Assembly: GCA_016786485.1 (NCBI GenBank)
Contig: JAEUWD010000002.1
Location: forward strand, 1-64,000
DNA: 64,000 nucleotides
Direction of reading: 5' to 3'
Source of the DNA: Bacteriovoracaceae bacterium
GTDB taxonomy: Bacteria > Bdellovibrionota > Bacteriovoracia > Bacteriovoracales > Bacteriovoracaceae
Shown here one piece after another: positions 24,650 to 31,498 of the stretch (within the stretch, counting starts at the first letter, position 1; each line of letters opens with the position of its first letter). The notes under the pieces were generated by a model. The model was not told the DNA's origin, did not search any database, and saw only the letters and a program-made list of their open reading frames with translations. The position numbers and the translations under genes are program-made.

Positions 24650-25045
24650 CTATTTGGCCATAAGTGGAGTTTTGTAGGTAGCAATGCTTCCTTTTTTAGA
24701 ATCACGAACAGCCTTAATTTCGATTGTTCCTTCTTTTTGAAGATCTACCCCACCCTCAAAAGAACATAAGAAATAATCTTTGCTCTTCTCACACGAAGCC
24801 TTAGTTTTATGGTGTCCTGAAAATGTTACTTCAACGCTAGAGTTAGCAGTCACAGGATTTTTGAAATTCATATCTAAAAGATAAACCTTCAATTTATTCG
24901 CCCCTTCTGCTTTAGCCTCAGTATGAAATGGGCCCGGCATTCTGATCTCTCCGCCATTGGGTCCTGGTTTATTCATTCCATGAGCAAAAACTAAAGAAAA
25001 ATTCAGCATTAATCCTAGAAACAAAGAACTTTTAAAAGCTTTCAT
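24650..25045 (-). CDS. Exported protein of the second copper operon
   Basis: This 131-residue protein has a signal peptide (MKAFKSSLFLGLMLNFSLVF, cleavage near FAHG). The mature start HGMNKPGPNGGEIRMPG resembles N-terminal segments of periplasmic metal-efflux partners, and the rest is beta-rich with two Cys (KASCEK, FLCSF). No named family is recognised. AGGAGG lies upstream of the ATG. A CueR-type promoter lies 30 bp upstream, so it is first in a copper-induced operon with the ATPase gene. Confidence 0.6.
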   Translation of the reverse strand: MKAFKSSLFLGLMLNFSLVFAHGMNKPGPNGGEIRMPGPFHTEAKAEGANKLKVYLLDMNFKNPVTANSSVEVTFSGHHKTKASCEKSKDYFLCSFEGGVDLQKEGTIEIKAVRDSKKGSIATYKTPLMAK

Positions 25046-25074
25046 ATATCCTCCTCGAAAGTATCATTGGTTAA

Positions 25075-25105
25075 ACTCTAAGCCTTCCCTTACGGGTAAG
25101 GTCAA
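25075..25105 (-). promoter_or_regulatory. CueR-type promoter of the second copper operon
   Basis: On the minus strand TTGACC (25105-25100) and TAGAGT (25080-25075) are 19 bp apart. The spacer dyad is CCTTAC...GGAAGG, almost the same as in the copA promoter. Confidence 0.8.
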
Positions 25106-25463
25106 CATATAAAAAAATATCAACAATTATAAAATCTTAGCCCTGACTAAAATAGGATGACAATAACGCGCATTAATAAGTATGCACCTTCAAAGTCGTC
25201 CAACAAAACTTAGTAGGTCTTTAAATTCAGAAACTCAAGGACCCCTGTGATACAGTTCACTTAATAATTAGTGTCTTCATTATTTATTAAGTGGTGGAAT
25301 GTTTGAGGCTATAACAACAGTAATAAGTAGACTTCAAGACATACGATTAAAAACGAAAGCCGTTACTTACTACAGCTTTGGTAAGAAGCTCTCAGAATCT
25401 GGCAAAGATTCACTCCCACCTCATTGAGCAGGTAAGCTAGAGACATAGGTAAATCAATAGAAA
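25106..25463. other. 358-bp region with one small open frame
   Basis: No gene longer than about 45 codons is supported. The only candidate is the 42-codon frame at 25299-25427. The rest (25106-25298) is AT-rich and I see no clear dyad or promoter in it. Confidence 0.5.
25299..25427 (+). CDS. Small hypothetical protein (42 residues)
   Basis: An ATG at 25299 opens 42 codons rich in Lys, Ser and Thr (MFEAITTVISRLQDIRLKTK then AVTYYSFGKKLSESGK). Only a weak GTGG lies upstream. Either a tiny gene or the remnant of a larger one; no function is suggested. Confidence 0.25.
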   Translation: MFEAITTVISRLQDIRLKTKAVTYYSFGKKLSESGKDSLPPH

Positions 25464-25676
25464 CTAACGTCTTTTAAACAACTCTAGTATATCAACTTTT
25501 AGAACCCTTGCTATTTCTTCAAGGGTATCAAGTTTCATATTAGGGAAAGTACTCGCTTCAACCTTTTGAATATACCTCACACTAACATCGAGCTTTTCAG
25601 CAAATTCCTCTTGGGTCATTTGCTCTTTCCTGATTCTCTTCAAATTTTTAGAAACTCTTTTTCGTAATGCTGACAT
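25464..25676 (-). CDS. XRE-family helix-turn-helix regulator
   Basis: This 70-residue protein is essentially one XRE domain (LKRIRKEQMTQEEFAEKLDV, then SVRYIQKVEAS and LDTLEEIARVLKVDILELF). Proteins of this size and type are typical element-borne repressors. Two direct-repeat copies of ACCTG-N4-TTC-N-GG lie just upstream (25687-25701 and 25737-25751) and are probable binding sites. It is divergent from the receiver-domain gene at 25838. Confidence 0.75.
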   Translation of the reverse strand: MSALRKRVSKNLKRIRKEQMTQEEFAEKLDVSVRYIQKVEASTFPNMKLDTLEEIARVLKVDILELFKRR

Positions 25677-25686
25677 TTCTACCCGT

Positions 25687-25751
25687 ACCTGTGGATTCGG
25701 GTAAATTTTCTCACTGACTATCGTTTACAAACACGAACCTGCAAGTTCAGG
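25687..25751. promoter_or_regulatory. Direct-repeat operator in front of the XRE gene
   Basis: ACCTGTGGATTCGGG (25687-25701) and ACCTGCAAGTTCAGG (25737-25751) share ACCTG-N4-TTC-N-GG, 50 bp apart and in the same orientation. The first sits at the start of the XRE gene. They may be sites for autoregulation and for control of the divergent receiver gene. Confidence 0.45.
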
Positions 25752-25837
25752 ATATAATTTGAAAAAGATACGAATCAAGAAAACTTATATTTTAGAAAAT
25801 TCCTAGTTATGTTAACCTCCTACAAAAAAGGTCTGGT

Positions 25838-26191
25838 ATGTTGAAAAATCTAAAAATTCTATTGGTTGAGGATGACTTCGACTTAAGAAGTATATTCTCA
25901 AGCCAATTAAAAAACCTAAATAGTACACTTTATGTTGCCCAATCGGGGAATGAAGCTATTAAACTCTTGGAAACCGGTCTTAGTCTTGATTGTATAATAT
26001 CTGACTATTCAATGCCAAATGGTGATGGTGCCGCACTATTGAGATATGTGGCCTCAACTGGGTGCTCATTACCATTTATTTTTTTTACTAACGATATTGA
26101 TCCTGAAATTCCTGTTAAGTATGAAAAGTTTTTGGGAACGGTTCATAAGCTTCAATTCGACGAGCTTGTGAACGTAATCAAAACGATCTAA
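25838..26191 (+). CDS. Stand-alone response-regulator receiver domain
   Basis: This 117-residue protein is a single receiver domain, with LLVEDDFDLR (acidic pair at 11-13), the phospho-acceptor Asp56 in IISDYSMPNGDG, FFTND near 86 and the conserved Lys region near VHKL. It has no output domain. Such single-domain regulators pass phosphate in a relay or bind a partner. No kinase gene is adjacent; the hybrid kinase at 31493-33508 in the same element is a possible partner. Confidence 0.8.
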   Translation: MLKNLKILLVEDDFDLRSIFSSQLKNLNSTLYVAQSGNEAIKLLETGLSLDCIISDYSMPNGDGAALLRYVASTGCSLPFIFFTNDIDPEIPVKYEKFLGTVHKLQFDELVNVIKTI

Positions 26192-26220
26192 TGGAATGTT
26201 CTTTAAAAGATCATATTTCT

Positions 26221-27171
26221 TCACTTGGAAGAAACTTTTTTTGCTTTTGGTTTCTTTATGGCCTGTGGTCTCGTTCCAAAATTTCCATGAAGATTGTAGA
26301 TAAAATGATAAATCGCAACTCTCTTAGCTGAAATCGGACACAAATGATAGGAGCAGTAGATATTTACATAGTTCTTATCCTCGGTTAGCAGGAATGAATC
26401 AGAATTATCATTAATAAATGTTGCCGATCCTTTAACATATTTAGTGACATAGTCAGACCATATATTGGAATGAGAATCATTCGCCATAAAGACAAACCCT
26501 GATTCAGTTTCTGAAAGAAAATAGTTTAGGCACTGATCCACTGGATTATTCGATTTATTAGACCACAGCTTATACTCGCCTACATAATTTGTAACTTCAC
26601 CTGATTTCTTAAACTTTAAGTCGGACCTGCCATCCTTTCCAATAGACTCTAACTCTACTTCAAAAGCTGGATATAAAATTCTGGCCCCTACTAACTGATA
26701 TTGAACTTCTTTAGTTCTAATTTCGATGGGAACAATCGGCAAAACATCAAGGGTTTTAACCTGAGAAGCAATCAGCTTTAAATATTCTCTATCAGAAGCC
26801 TTAACCGTATCATCGATCCTTTCACTAATAATACTTCTCCATTCGTCCACAAATTTTATAAGATCTAATACTTTATAAAACGAGAAGTTTTCAGTTTTCT
26901 TAGAATGTTCACAAAAGATACAATACTCAGAATCTAAAAGAGGACTCTCACAATCACTACACCCCTCTAACTCTTCAGATTCTGAAATTATTTTCTTATC
27001 AATTAGAATGTCCATGAACATTTCAGGATCATCTTCAGAGCTGACAATATCAATTAATCTCCGTTTTAGAATATAGTTTCCTACACCGTGAGATTTTATG
27101 ACTCTTGCAAGTTCAATAACCTGATCGTTAGATCCCTGCAACTCATCTAGTATGATGGATAATTCTACCAA
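26221..27171 (-). CDS. Predicted PD-(D/E)XK nuclease-like protein with a zinc ribbon
   Basis: This 316-residue protein has a CxxC...CxxC zinc knuckle at about 71-90 (GCSDCESPLL...YCIFC). In the C-terminal half is a pattern that fits a restriction-endonuclease-like core: GRSDLKF (about 192-198, Asp), then YVGEYKLW (about 207-214, E-x-K), followed by DQCLNYF. The C-terminal tail is lysine-rich. The TTG start at 27171 has GAGGT six bases upstream and overlaps the 3' end of the preceding gene by 29 bp, so the two are a translationally coupled pair. No known family is recognised. A role in defence or element stability is inference from context. Confidence 0.55.
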   Translation of the reverse strand: MVELSIILDELQGSNDQVIELARVIKSHGVGNYILKRRLIDIVSSEDDPEMFMDILIDKKIISESEELEGCSDCESPLLDSEYCIFCEHSKKTENFSFYKVLDLIKFVDEWRSIISERIDDTVKASDREYLKLIASQVKTLDVLPIVPIEIRTKEVQYQLVGARILYPAFEVELESIGKDGRSDLKFKKSGEVTNYVGEYKLWSNKSNNPVDQCLNYFLSETESGFVFMANDSHSNIWSDYVTKYVKGSATFINDNSDSFLLTEDKNYVNIYCSYHLCPISAKRVAIYHFIYNLHGNFGTRPQAIKKPKAKKVSSK

Positions 27172-28165
27172 GTATATACCTCACTCTATCTTCGGTTTGT
27201 ATTCCATAAACAAGAAGGCTATTAGATTTAGAATCAATCGTAGTATGCACTTCTTTTTCAAGCCCTTCATCGTCATCAACTTTCCAAAAGAAATTTCCAT
27301 AAGTTGAAGCATACTTGTTTTTCATCGCCTTACTCGCATCTAATAATTCCCTATCAACTTCAATTCCATGCTTTTTATCGCGGGATTGTAGAGATTGCTT
27401 CCCACCAGATTGAGTCTCTTGATTGAATTTTTTTGTAGAGACTTCCCCTGAGTCTTTAATATTAGCAATACATTTTCTAATATCGAGTTTTGACCAACTC
27501 TTCGCAGGAATTTTTAGAATACTTTCGATTGATTGAAGAACATGTCTTCTACCATTATCATATGTAGATTTATTTTCGGCCTGTGAAACCCTTACCATCA
27601 TCTGACCAGTCAAGAGATTCCAATCAAATATTAGAATCCCCCTCGATTGGTGAGATTTCCATGCTCTGTACTCTAAGCCACTATCTTTATCAATATAATC
27701 CTCACCCTCATACCTTGAATAAAAAACTCTTCTTTCTGCCCAAATAAGGGACAACCTTTTTCCTTCATCAAGAGTTACCTTAAAAAGTTCAAAACCATTT
27801 TTTCCTGGCATGAACAAAGGTCTTGATTCGTTTAGCCTCAAATCAATCTCTTCTTTAATTAGAATTTTCTGCAGAGATTCAAAATTCAACTTTTTAAAAT
27901 CTGCCCGAATTTCGGGTAGCGATCTGAATAAGAAGATATGCTGTCTTCCCCATTCTTGAACTTTATTTACAAAGTTATAAAGATGCTCTTTATGAGTTTT
28001 GTTTTTTGCAACGTCATCTAAAATGACCCCAATTATATCTTCTTTCGTGCTTGTTGATTCAATCTCTATTTGTAGTTCTTGCTTTCCATACTTATAGAGA
28101 ATTGGACGAGTAATTGAATTGAGAATATCTATAAGCAATTGCTGTTCAATTTGATCCATCTTCAT
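27143..28165 (-). CDS. Unrecognised protein, partner of the nuclease-like protein
   Basis: This protein of about 340 residues has no signal peptide or membrane segment. It has a helical N-terminal part (about 1-120), a mixed central part with LSLIWAERRVFYSRY and GILIFDWNLLTGQM (about 150-205), and a polar Lys/Gln/Ser-rich stretch (about 245-280). I place the start at the ATG at 28165 (AAGGTGG upstream); the ATG at 28159 is equally possible, and an upstream TTG is less so. It is first of a two-gene unit with the nuclease-like gene. The function is unknown; the central beta-rich section may be a sensing or ligand-binding fold. Confidence 0.55.
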   Translation of the reverse strand: MKMDQIEQQLLIDILNSITRPILYKYGKQELQIEIESTSTKEDIIGVILDDVAKNKTHKEHLYNFVNKVQEWGRQHIFLFRSLPEIRADFKKLNFESLQKILIKEEIDLRLNESRPLFMPGKNGFELFKVTLDEGKRLSLIWAERRVFYSRYEGEDYIDKDSGLEYRAWKSHQSRGILIFDWNLLTGQMMVRVSQAENKSTYDNGRRHVLQSIESILKIPAKSWSKLDIRKCIANIKDSGEVSTKKFNQETQSGGKQSLQSRDKKHGIEVDRELLDASKAMKNKYASTYGNFFWKVDDDEGLEKEVHTTIDSKSNSLLVYGIQTEDRVRYILGRIIHHTR

Positions 28166-28355
28166 TTGCCACCTTTTCAATTTAACTTCATGGTACGGAT
28201 TGATCGGAACAACGAATAAAAAGCCTTACATAAGATTTCTTAATTATATCTAGGCGATAGTAGAATGGATTTCATTTGATGGTGCTATCCTTTAGAGATA
28301 GTAATGGGGCGTACTTGACTGCCGTGGAACAACTGACATAATTGTATCCAAAGGT

Positions 28356-28380
28356 GTACAGTGACTTATTGAGACTGTAC
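28356..28380. repeat. Inverted repeat upstream of the HNH gene
   Basis: GTACAGT (28356-28362) and ACTGTAC (28374-28380) are exact inverted arms with an 11-nt gap, 31 bp before the HNH gene start. Possibly an operator for it or for the divergent pair. Confidence 0.4.
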
Positions 28381-28410
28381 AAGACTATCTGAAATTCAAA
28401 AGGTCTCATT

Positions 28411-29448
28411 TTGAACGAAATAGATATAAATGATTACACAGAAGTTAAAGAGTGCTCTTTTGAAGGTGAACATTACTCTGTTCGTAACAATGGGGCTATT
28501 CTTCGTCACTCAGCTGAAGGTAAAAGAGCCCGCTTAAATGATAATCAATGGACATTCGGAAAAGAAAACAAGCAAAATGGATATTTAACCATCTCCACCG
28601 TTAGAGTTCACCGAATTGTGGCCACCGCCTTTCATGGTGAGCCACCTGATCTTAATTATGTCGTAGATCATATTGATTCAAATCGCCAGAACAATCGGCC
28701 TGAAAATTTAAGATGGCTAACTCGATTAGAAAACTCTTTAAAAAATCCATTCACTCGAAAAAAGATTGAATATCTATGCGGTAGTATTGAAGCTTTTTTA
28801 GAGAACCCAGCAATGCTTAATAACCACCAACTAGAGCCAAATTATTCATGGATGCGTACAGTGACAAAAGAAGAAGCACTCAACTGCAAAAATCGAATGA
28901 CAATTTGGGCAACTCAAGAAAATAAGATATTTAAACCTAAAATGGTTTCAAAACGTCATTCTTCATCTTTTGGAAAACGAGCATTTTTACCACTCAATAA
29001 GTTTGAAGTAGGTTTTCCTAGAGAACCTGGCCTTGATATTAGCAAAACACTATGGGCAGCAACGTATATGTTTGCCCCTTCGTATTTTCCTCTTTGCCCT
29101 GAAACCTTCACAGGTGATCATCTCCAAGAATATTTTAACAATATCAAACCAGGTGAAGTTTTTGCTTATACACAAAAATACGAGGAGCATCCTGAACTAT
29201 ACTTTTCTTTAAAGGTTCTTAGGGCTTCCATTCAAAAAGAACAAAAAACGATAGTGGTCCTATGTGAAAGAACAGATCATCGCTGGGGAGTAGTTGGTAT
29301 AGAAATCTATAATAAGAATCAATGGTTTATTCACCATAACTTTGGAGTTTATAACCTCAAAGAAGTAGCAGAACAAAGATTTACTGAAGCTCAAAGCATC
29401 CCTGTAAATCAATATTTTACTGAAGGCTATAGACACTCTCGCGATTAA
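28411..29448 (+). CDS. HNH endonuclease-domain protein
   Basis: This 345-residue protein carries an HNH nuclease domain in its first third: VRVHRIVATAFHG (about 70-82), then VVDHIDSNRQNNRPENLRWL (about 91-110), as in homing-type/NUMOD HNH proteins. The remaining 230 residues are not recognised and form a separate domain with several Trp and Phe. Translation starts at TTG 28411 (AAAAGG eight bases upstream). It is divergent from the nuclease-like pair, sharing a 245-bp control region. It could be a selfish nuclease, a restriction enzyme or part of a defence island. Confidence 0.75.
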   Translation: MNEIDINDYTEVKECSFEGEHYSVRNNGAILRHSAEGKRARLNDNQWTFGKENKQNGYLTISTVRVHRIVATAFHGEPPDLNYVVDHIDSNRQNNRPENLRWLTRLENSLKNPFTRKKIEYLCGSIEAFLENPAMLNNHQLEPNYSWMRTVTKEEALNCKNRMTIWATQENKIFKPKMVSKRHSSSFGKRAFLPLNKFEVGFPREPGLDISKTLWAATYMFAPSYFPLCPETFTGDHLQEYFNNIKPGEVFAYTQKYEEHPELYFSLKVLRASIQKEQKTIVVLCERTDHRWGVVGIEIYNKNQWFIHHNFGVYNLKEVAEQRFTEAQSIPVNQYFTEGYRHSRD

Positions 29449-29560
29449 ATATTTTTGTCTATAGCATGTGGGCAATTCATCAGCCAGCCATTCAGTATTT
29501 AAATATTACCATCTTTAGGAACGAAGGAGATTTTTTGATCTTCGCCTAATCATATACATG

Positions 29561-29770
29561 TCATTCCTCAATCAAGTCGGAAATTTTACACTCCAAAACT
29601 TCGGCCCATTTTATTAGAGTATTTAAAGTAGGATTGAACCCCTTCTTAAAGTATCGAGCGGAATTAGAAGTTTGAACACCTAGTCTTTTTGAAAATTCGT
29701 ACTTACTCATCCCCTTGGCCTTTAACGCCTTCTCAAGATTAAGGTTAGGTTTCTTATTATTATTAGACAT
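29561..29770 (-). CDS. Small XRE-family regulator
   Basis: This 69-residue protein is a single helix-turn-helix domain (GMSKYEFSKRLGVQTSNSAR, then NTLIKWAEVLECKISDLIEE), with a short basic Asn/Lys tail in front. It is divergent from another XRE regulator at 29842. The 71 bp between them contain several TAGCTAT motifs, which suggests a small two-repressor switch. Confidence 0.75.
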   Translation of the reverse strand: MSNNNKKPNLNLEKALKAKGMSKYEFSKRLGVQTSNSARYFKKGFNPTLNTLIKWAEVLECKISDLIEE

Positions 29771-29841
29771 TTAGCTATTCTAAAGCATAGCTATCTCATG
29801 CTATAGACTATTTTTAAAAATAGCTATATTATATAATAGTC
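29771..29841. promoter_or_regulatory. Divergent control region with TAGCTAT repeats
   Basis: TAGCTAT occurs at 29771-29777, near 29787-29793 and near 29819-29825. ATAGC...GCTAT also forms an inverted repeat (29786-29801). A TATAAT box at 29831-29836 lies six bases before the ATG at 29842, so the rightward mRNA is probably leaderless. Confidence 0.5.
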
Positions 29842-30156
29842 ATGAAAAATACAGAAAAACATCTTCTATTAGCTAAAAATCTCATCCTGGAGTGTAAAAA
29901 GAAAGGAATAACCCTTACAAGTTTGGCTCGTCTTAGTGGGATAAGTCAGCCGACCCTACATGGATGGAGCACTGGTCGATCAGTTAAAAAGATAGAAGAT
30001 TTAGTCCGAGTTTGTAATGTGCTTGAGGTTAGCCTCTACGAAATACTATTCGGCATAGTAGATCCGCATAATAAGCCTTCTGATATTTTACATGAGGTTT
30101 ACTTTGATGAAATCCAAGTCATCGTTAAACGAATAAATAAAGGAAAAGAACAATGA
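29842..30156 (+). CDS. XRE-family regulator with C-terminal extension
   Basis: The N-terminal 65 residues form a helix-turn-helix domain (GITLTSLARLSGISQPTLHG, then VRVCNVLEVSLYEILF). A 40-residue tail follows (FDEIQVIVKRINKGKEQ) that may mediate dimerisation. The ATG directly follows a TATAAT box, and no ribosome site is present, so it is likely leaderless. The stop overlaps the lipoprotein gene start by four bases (ATGA). It may control the lipoprotein operon behind it and the divergent XRE gene. Confidence 0.75.
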   Translation: MKNTEKHLLLAKNLILECKKKGITLTSLARLSGISQPTLHGWSTGRSVKKIEDLVRVCNVLEVSLYEILFGIVDPHNKPSDILHEVYFDEIQVIVKRINKGKEQ

Positions 30157-30998
30157 AACTAATATTACTTGCAACAGTCCTAATTTTAACTGGATGCTCT
30201 TCTAATCGTCTTGTTATTGAGAAAGAAGTTCCGCCAAGAGTTTCACTTCCTAGGAATCTTAGGACCATTGAAATTCAGAATATTTCTGGAAGAGATACAG
30301 AAAACTTGCAGGCAGCACTGGCCCAAGTATTATCTCAACAGACCGACTTCAAAGTTATCTACTCTCAAAATACTGAAGAGTTGATTGATGCAAAACTTAG
30401 AGGAAATAGAAATCGCCAGAGCTATCCTCAAGCTGATTTGATTATTCGGGGTCAGGCACAAGAATCTATAGAAAGGAGAATTAAAGATGGTTTCACTCAG
30501 TTTGCTGTAACTTCAAGACTTTATCTGCAACTTATAAAAGCTGATTCTGGTGAAGTCGTACTCTCAGACTACTTCGTAGGAACATCTCTATCAAACATTT
30601 ATCTAAAAAATTCAAATACAACTTATGACAGTTTTACTGATGCCTTATTTTCTGCTCGGAATGTTGCTTTAGACAAATTTATCTCTCAATTCACACCTCA
30701 AAAGAAATGGGAAGAAATTGAGCTTATTCCATACAAAGAGACAAAAAAATTCGATGAAGTAAAAAATCTCATAAGCTACGGTAAACTTGATATCGCAAAA
30801 GAAAAAATAAGTGACCACATCCGAAACTGTTCAGATGATACGGAAAAGGGAAAAGCTTTTTTTACTCTTGCAGTAGTTGAGTCTCTTCTAGGGAATACTG
30901 ATACGGCCAAAGCGAATATCTTAAAATCAAATGAGCTTTATCCAAGCGAAGTTAGTATGAGTTATTTGGCAGACATTGAAAAAGGAAATACTAAATGA
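30153..30998 (+). CDS. Lipoprotein of unknown function
   Basis: This 281-residue protein begins with a lipoprotein signal (MKLILLATVLILTGCSSN, lipobox LTGC). Residues 35-190 resemble the LPS-assembly/GNA1162-like periplasmic fold only loosely (LRTIEIQNISG, DLIIRGQAQESIERR, TSRLYLQLIKADSGEVV). The C-terminal third is helical and TPR-like (AFFTLAVVESLLGNTDTAKA). AGGAAAAG precedes the ATG. It is coupled to the XRE gene before it and to the small membrane protein after it (four-base overlaps). Location, probably an outer-membrane lipoprotein, is inferred. Confidence 0.65.
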   Translation: MKLILLATVLILTGCSSNRLVIEKEVPPRVSLPRNLRTIEIQNISGRDTENLQAALAQVLSQQTDFKVIYSQNTEELIDAKLRGNRNRQSYPQADLIIRGQAQESIERRIKDGFTQFAVTSRLYLQLIKADSGEVVLSDYFVGTSLSNIYLKNSNTTYDSFTDALFSARNVALDKFISQFTPQKKWEEIELIPYKETKKFDEVKNLISYGKLDIAKEKISDHIRNCSDDTEKGKAFFTLAVVESLLGNTDTAKANILKSNELYPSEVSMSYLADIEKGNTK

Positions 30999-31195
30999 AC
31001 AATACAAATTCGAGTCCATTTAATGATTGGATGCTATTGCTAGGAATCGTGCTTCTTCTAGGCTTAGTACTTTATGGAGTGTCTAAGATGATGTGGAAAA
31101 TCGTCAAATTTGCTTCAAGAAGAAGGCTTCGTCCAGTAAAGGTTGTTGATATGACAAACGTCATTTTACTAAATCAGTACCGACAAAAAGTGTAA
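30995..31195 (+). CDS. Small single-span membrane protein
   Basis: This 66-residue protein has one hydrophobic helix (about 12-33, WMLLLGIVLLLGLVLYGVSK) followed by a basic segment (KFASRRRLRPVKVV), so the C-terminus is probably cytoplasmic. It overlaps the lipoprotein gene by four bases. No family is recognised. Confidence 0.55.
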   Translation: MNNTNSSPFNDWMLLLGIVLLLGLVLYGVSKMMWKIVKFASRRRLRPVKVVDMTNVILLNQYRQKV

Positions 31196-31197
31196 TA

Positions 31198-31498
31198 ATG
31201 GGTAAAAAATCATTCCCTATGATTGACATCTTATCAGTCATAACAGACAAGCGTTGTGGAACGATGAATGGTATTTATCGCATCTTGGAATTCTTTTTTT
31301 CAACGCCACGTTTATACGCATGAATTTCCCGAACTAATACCAAAAGCCAGTGAATTGATCATCAAGAAGTATCCTCCTCTAGCTAAAATTAATGGGAATC
31401 GCTTAACACGCGAAAACTCTAAGTCCTGGATTGAAAATCAACTTCTAAGCATTCAGCAAGATTCTTTGACTTTCAAACCTACTCCCCAATATTTATAG
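31198..31498 (+). pseudogene. Small conserved protein gene split by a frameshift at a T7 run
   Basis: The frame from ATG 31198 reads MGKKSFPMIDILSVITDKRC and GIYRILEFF, then stops at 31324. The +1 frame continues smoothly as VYTHEFPELIPKASELIIKK to the stop at 31498. The two parts join at a run of seven T (31294-31300). Together they resemble a small conserved phage/plasmid protein with a D-I-L-S-V start and a G-x-Y-x-I-L core (I recall it as DUF7736-like; not checked). It is either a decayed gene, a sequencing error or a programmed slippage site. Confidence 0.55.

Noticed and set aside
28356-28380. LexA (SOS) box before the HNH gene
   Set aside because: GTACAGT/ACTGTAC has an 11-nt gap and does not fit a known SOS box spacing; host LexA specificity is unknown.
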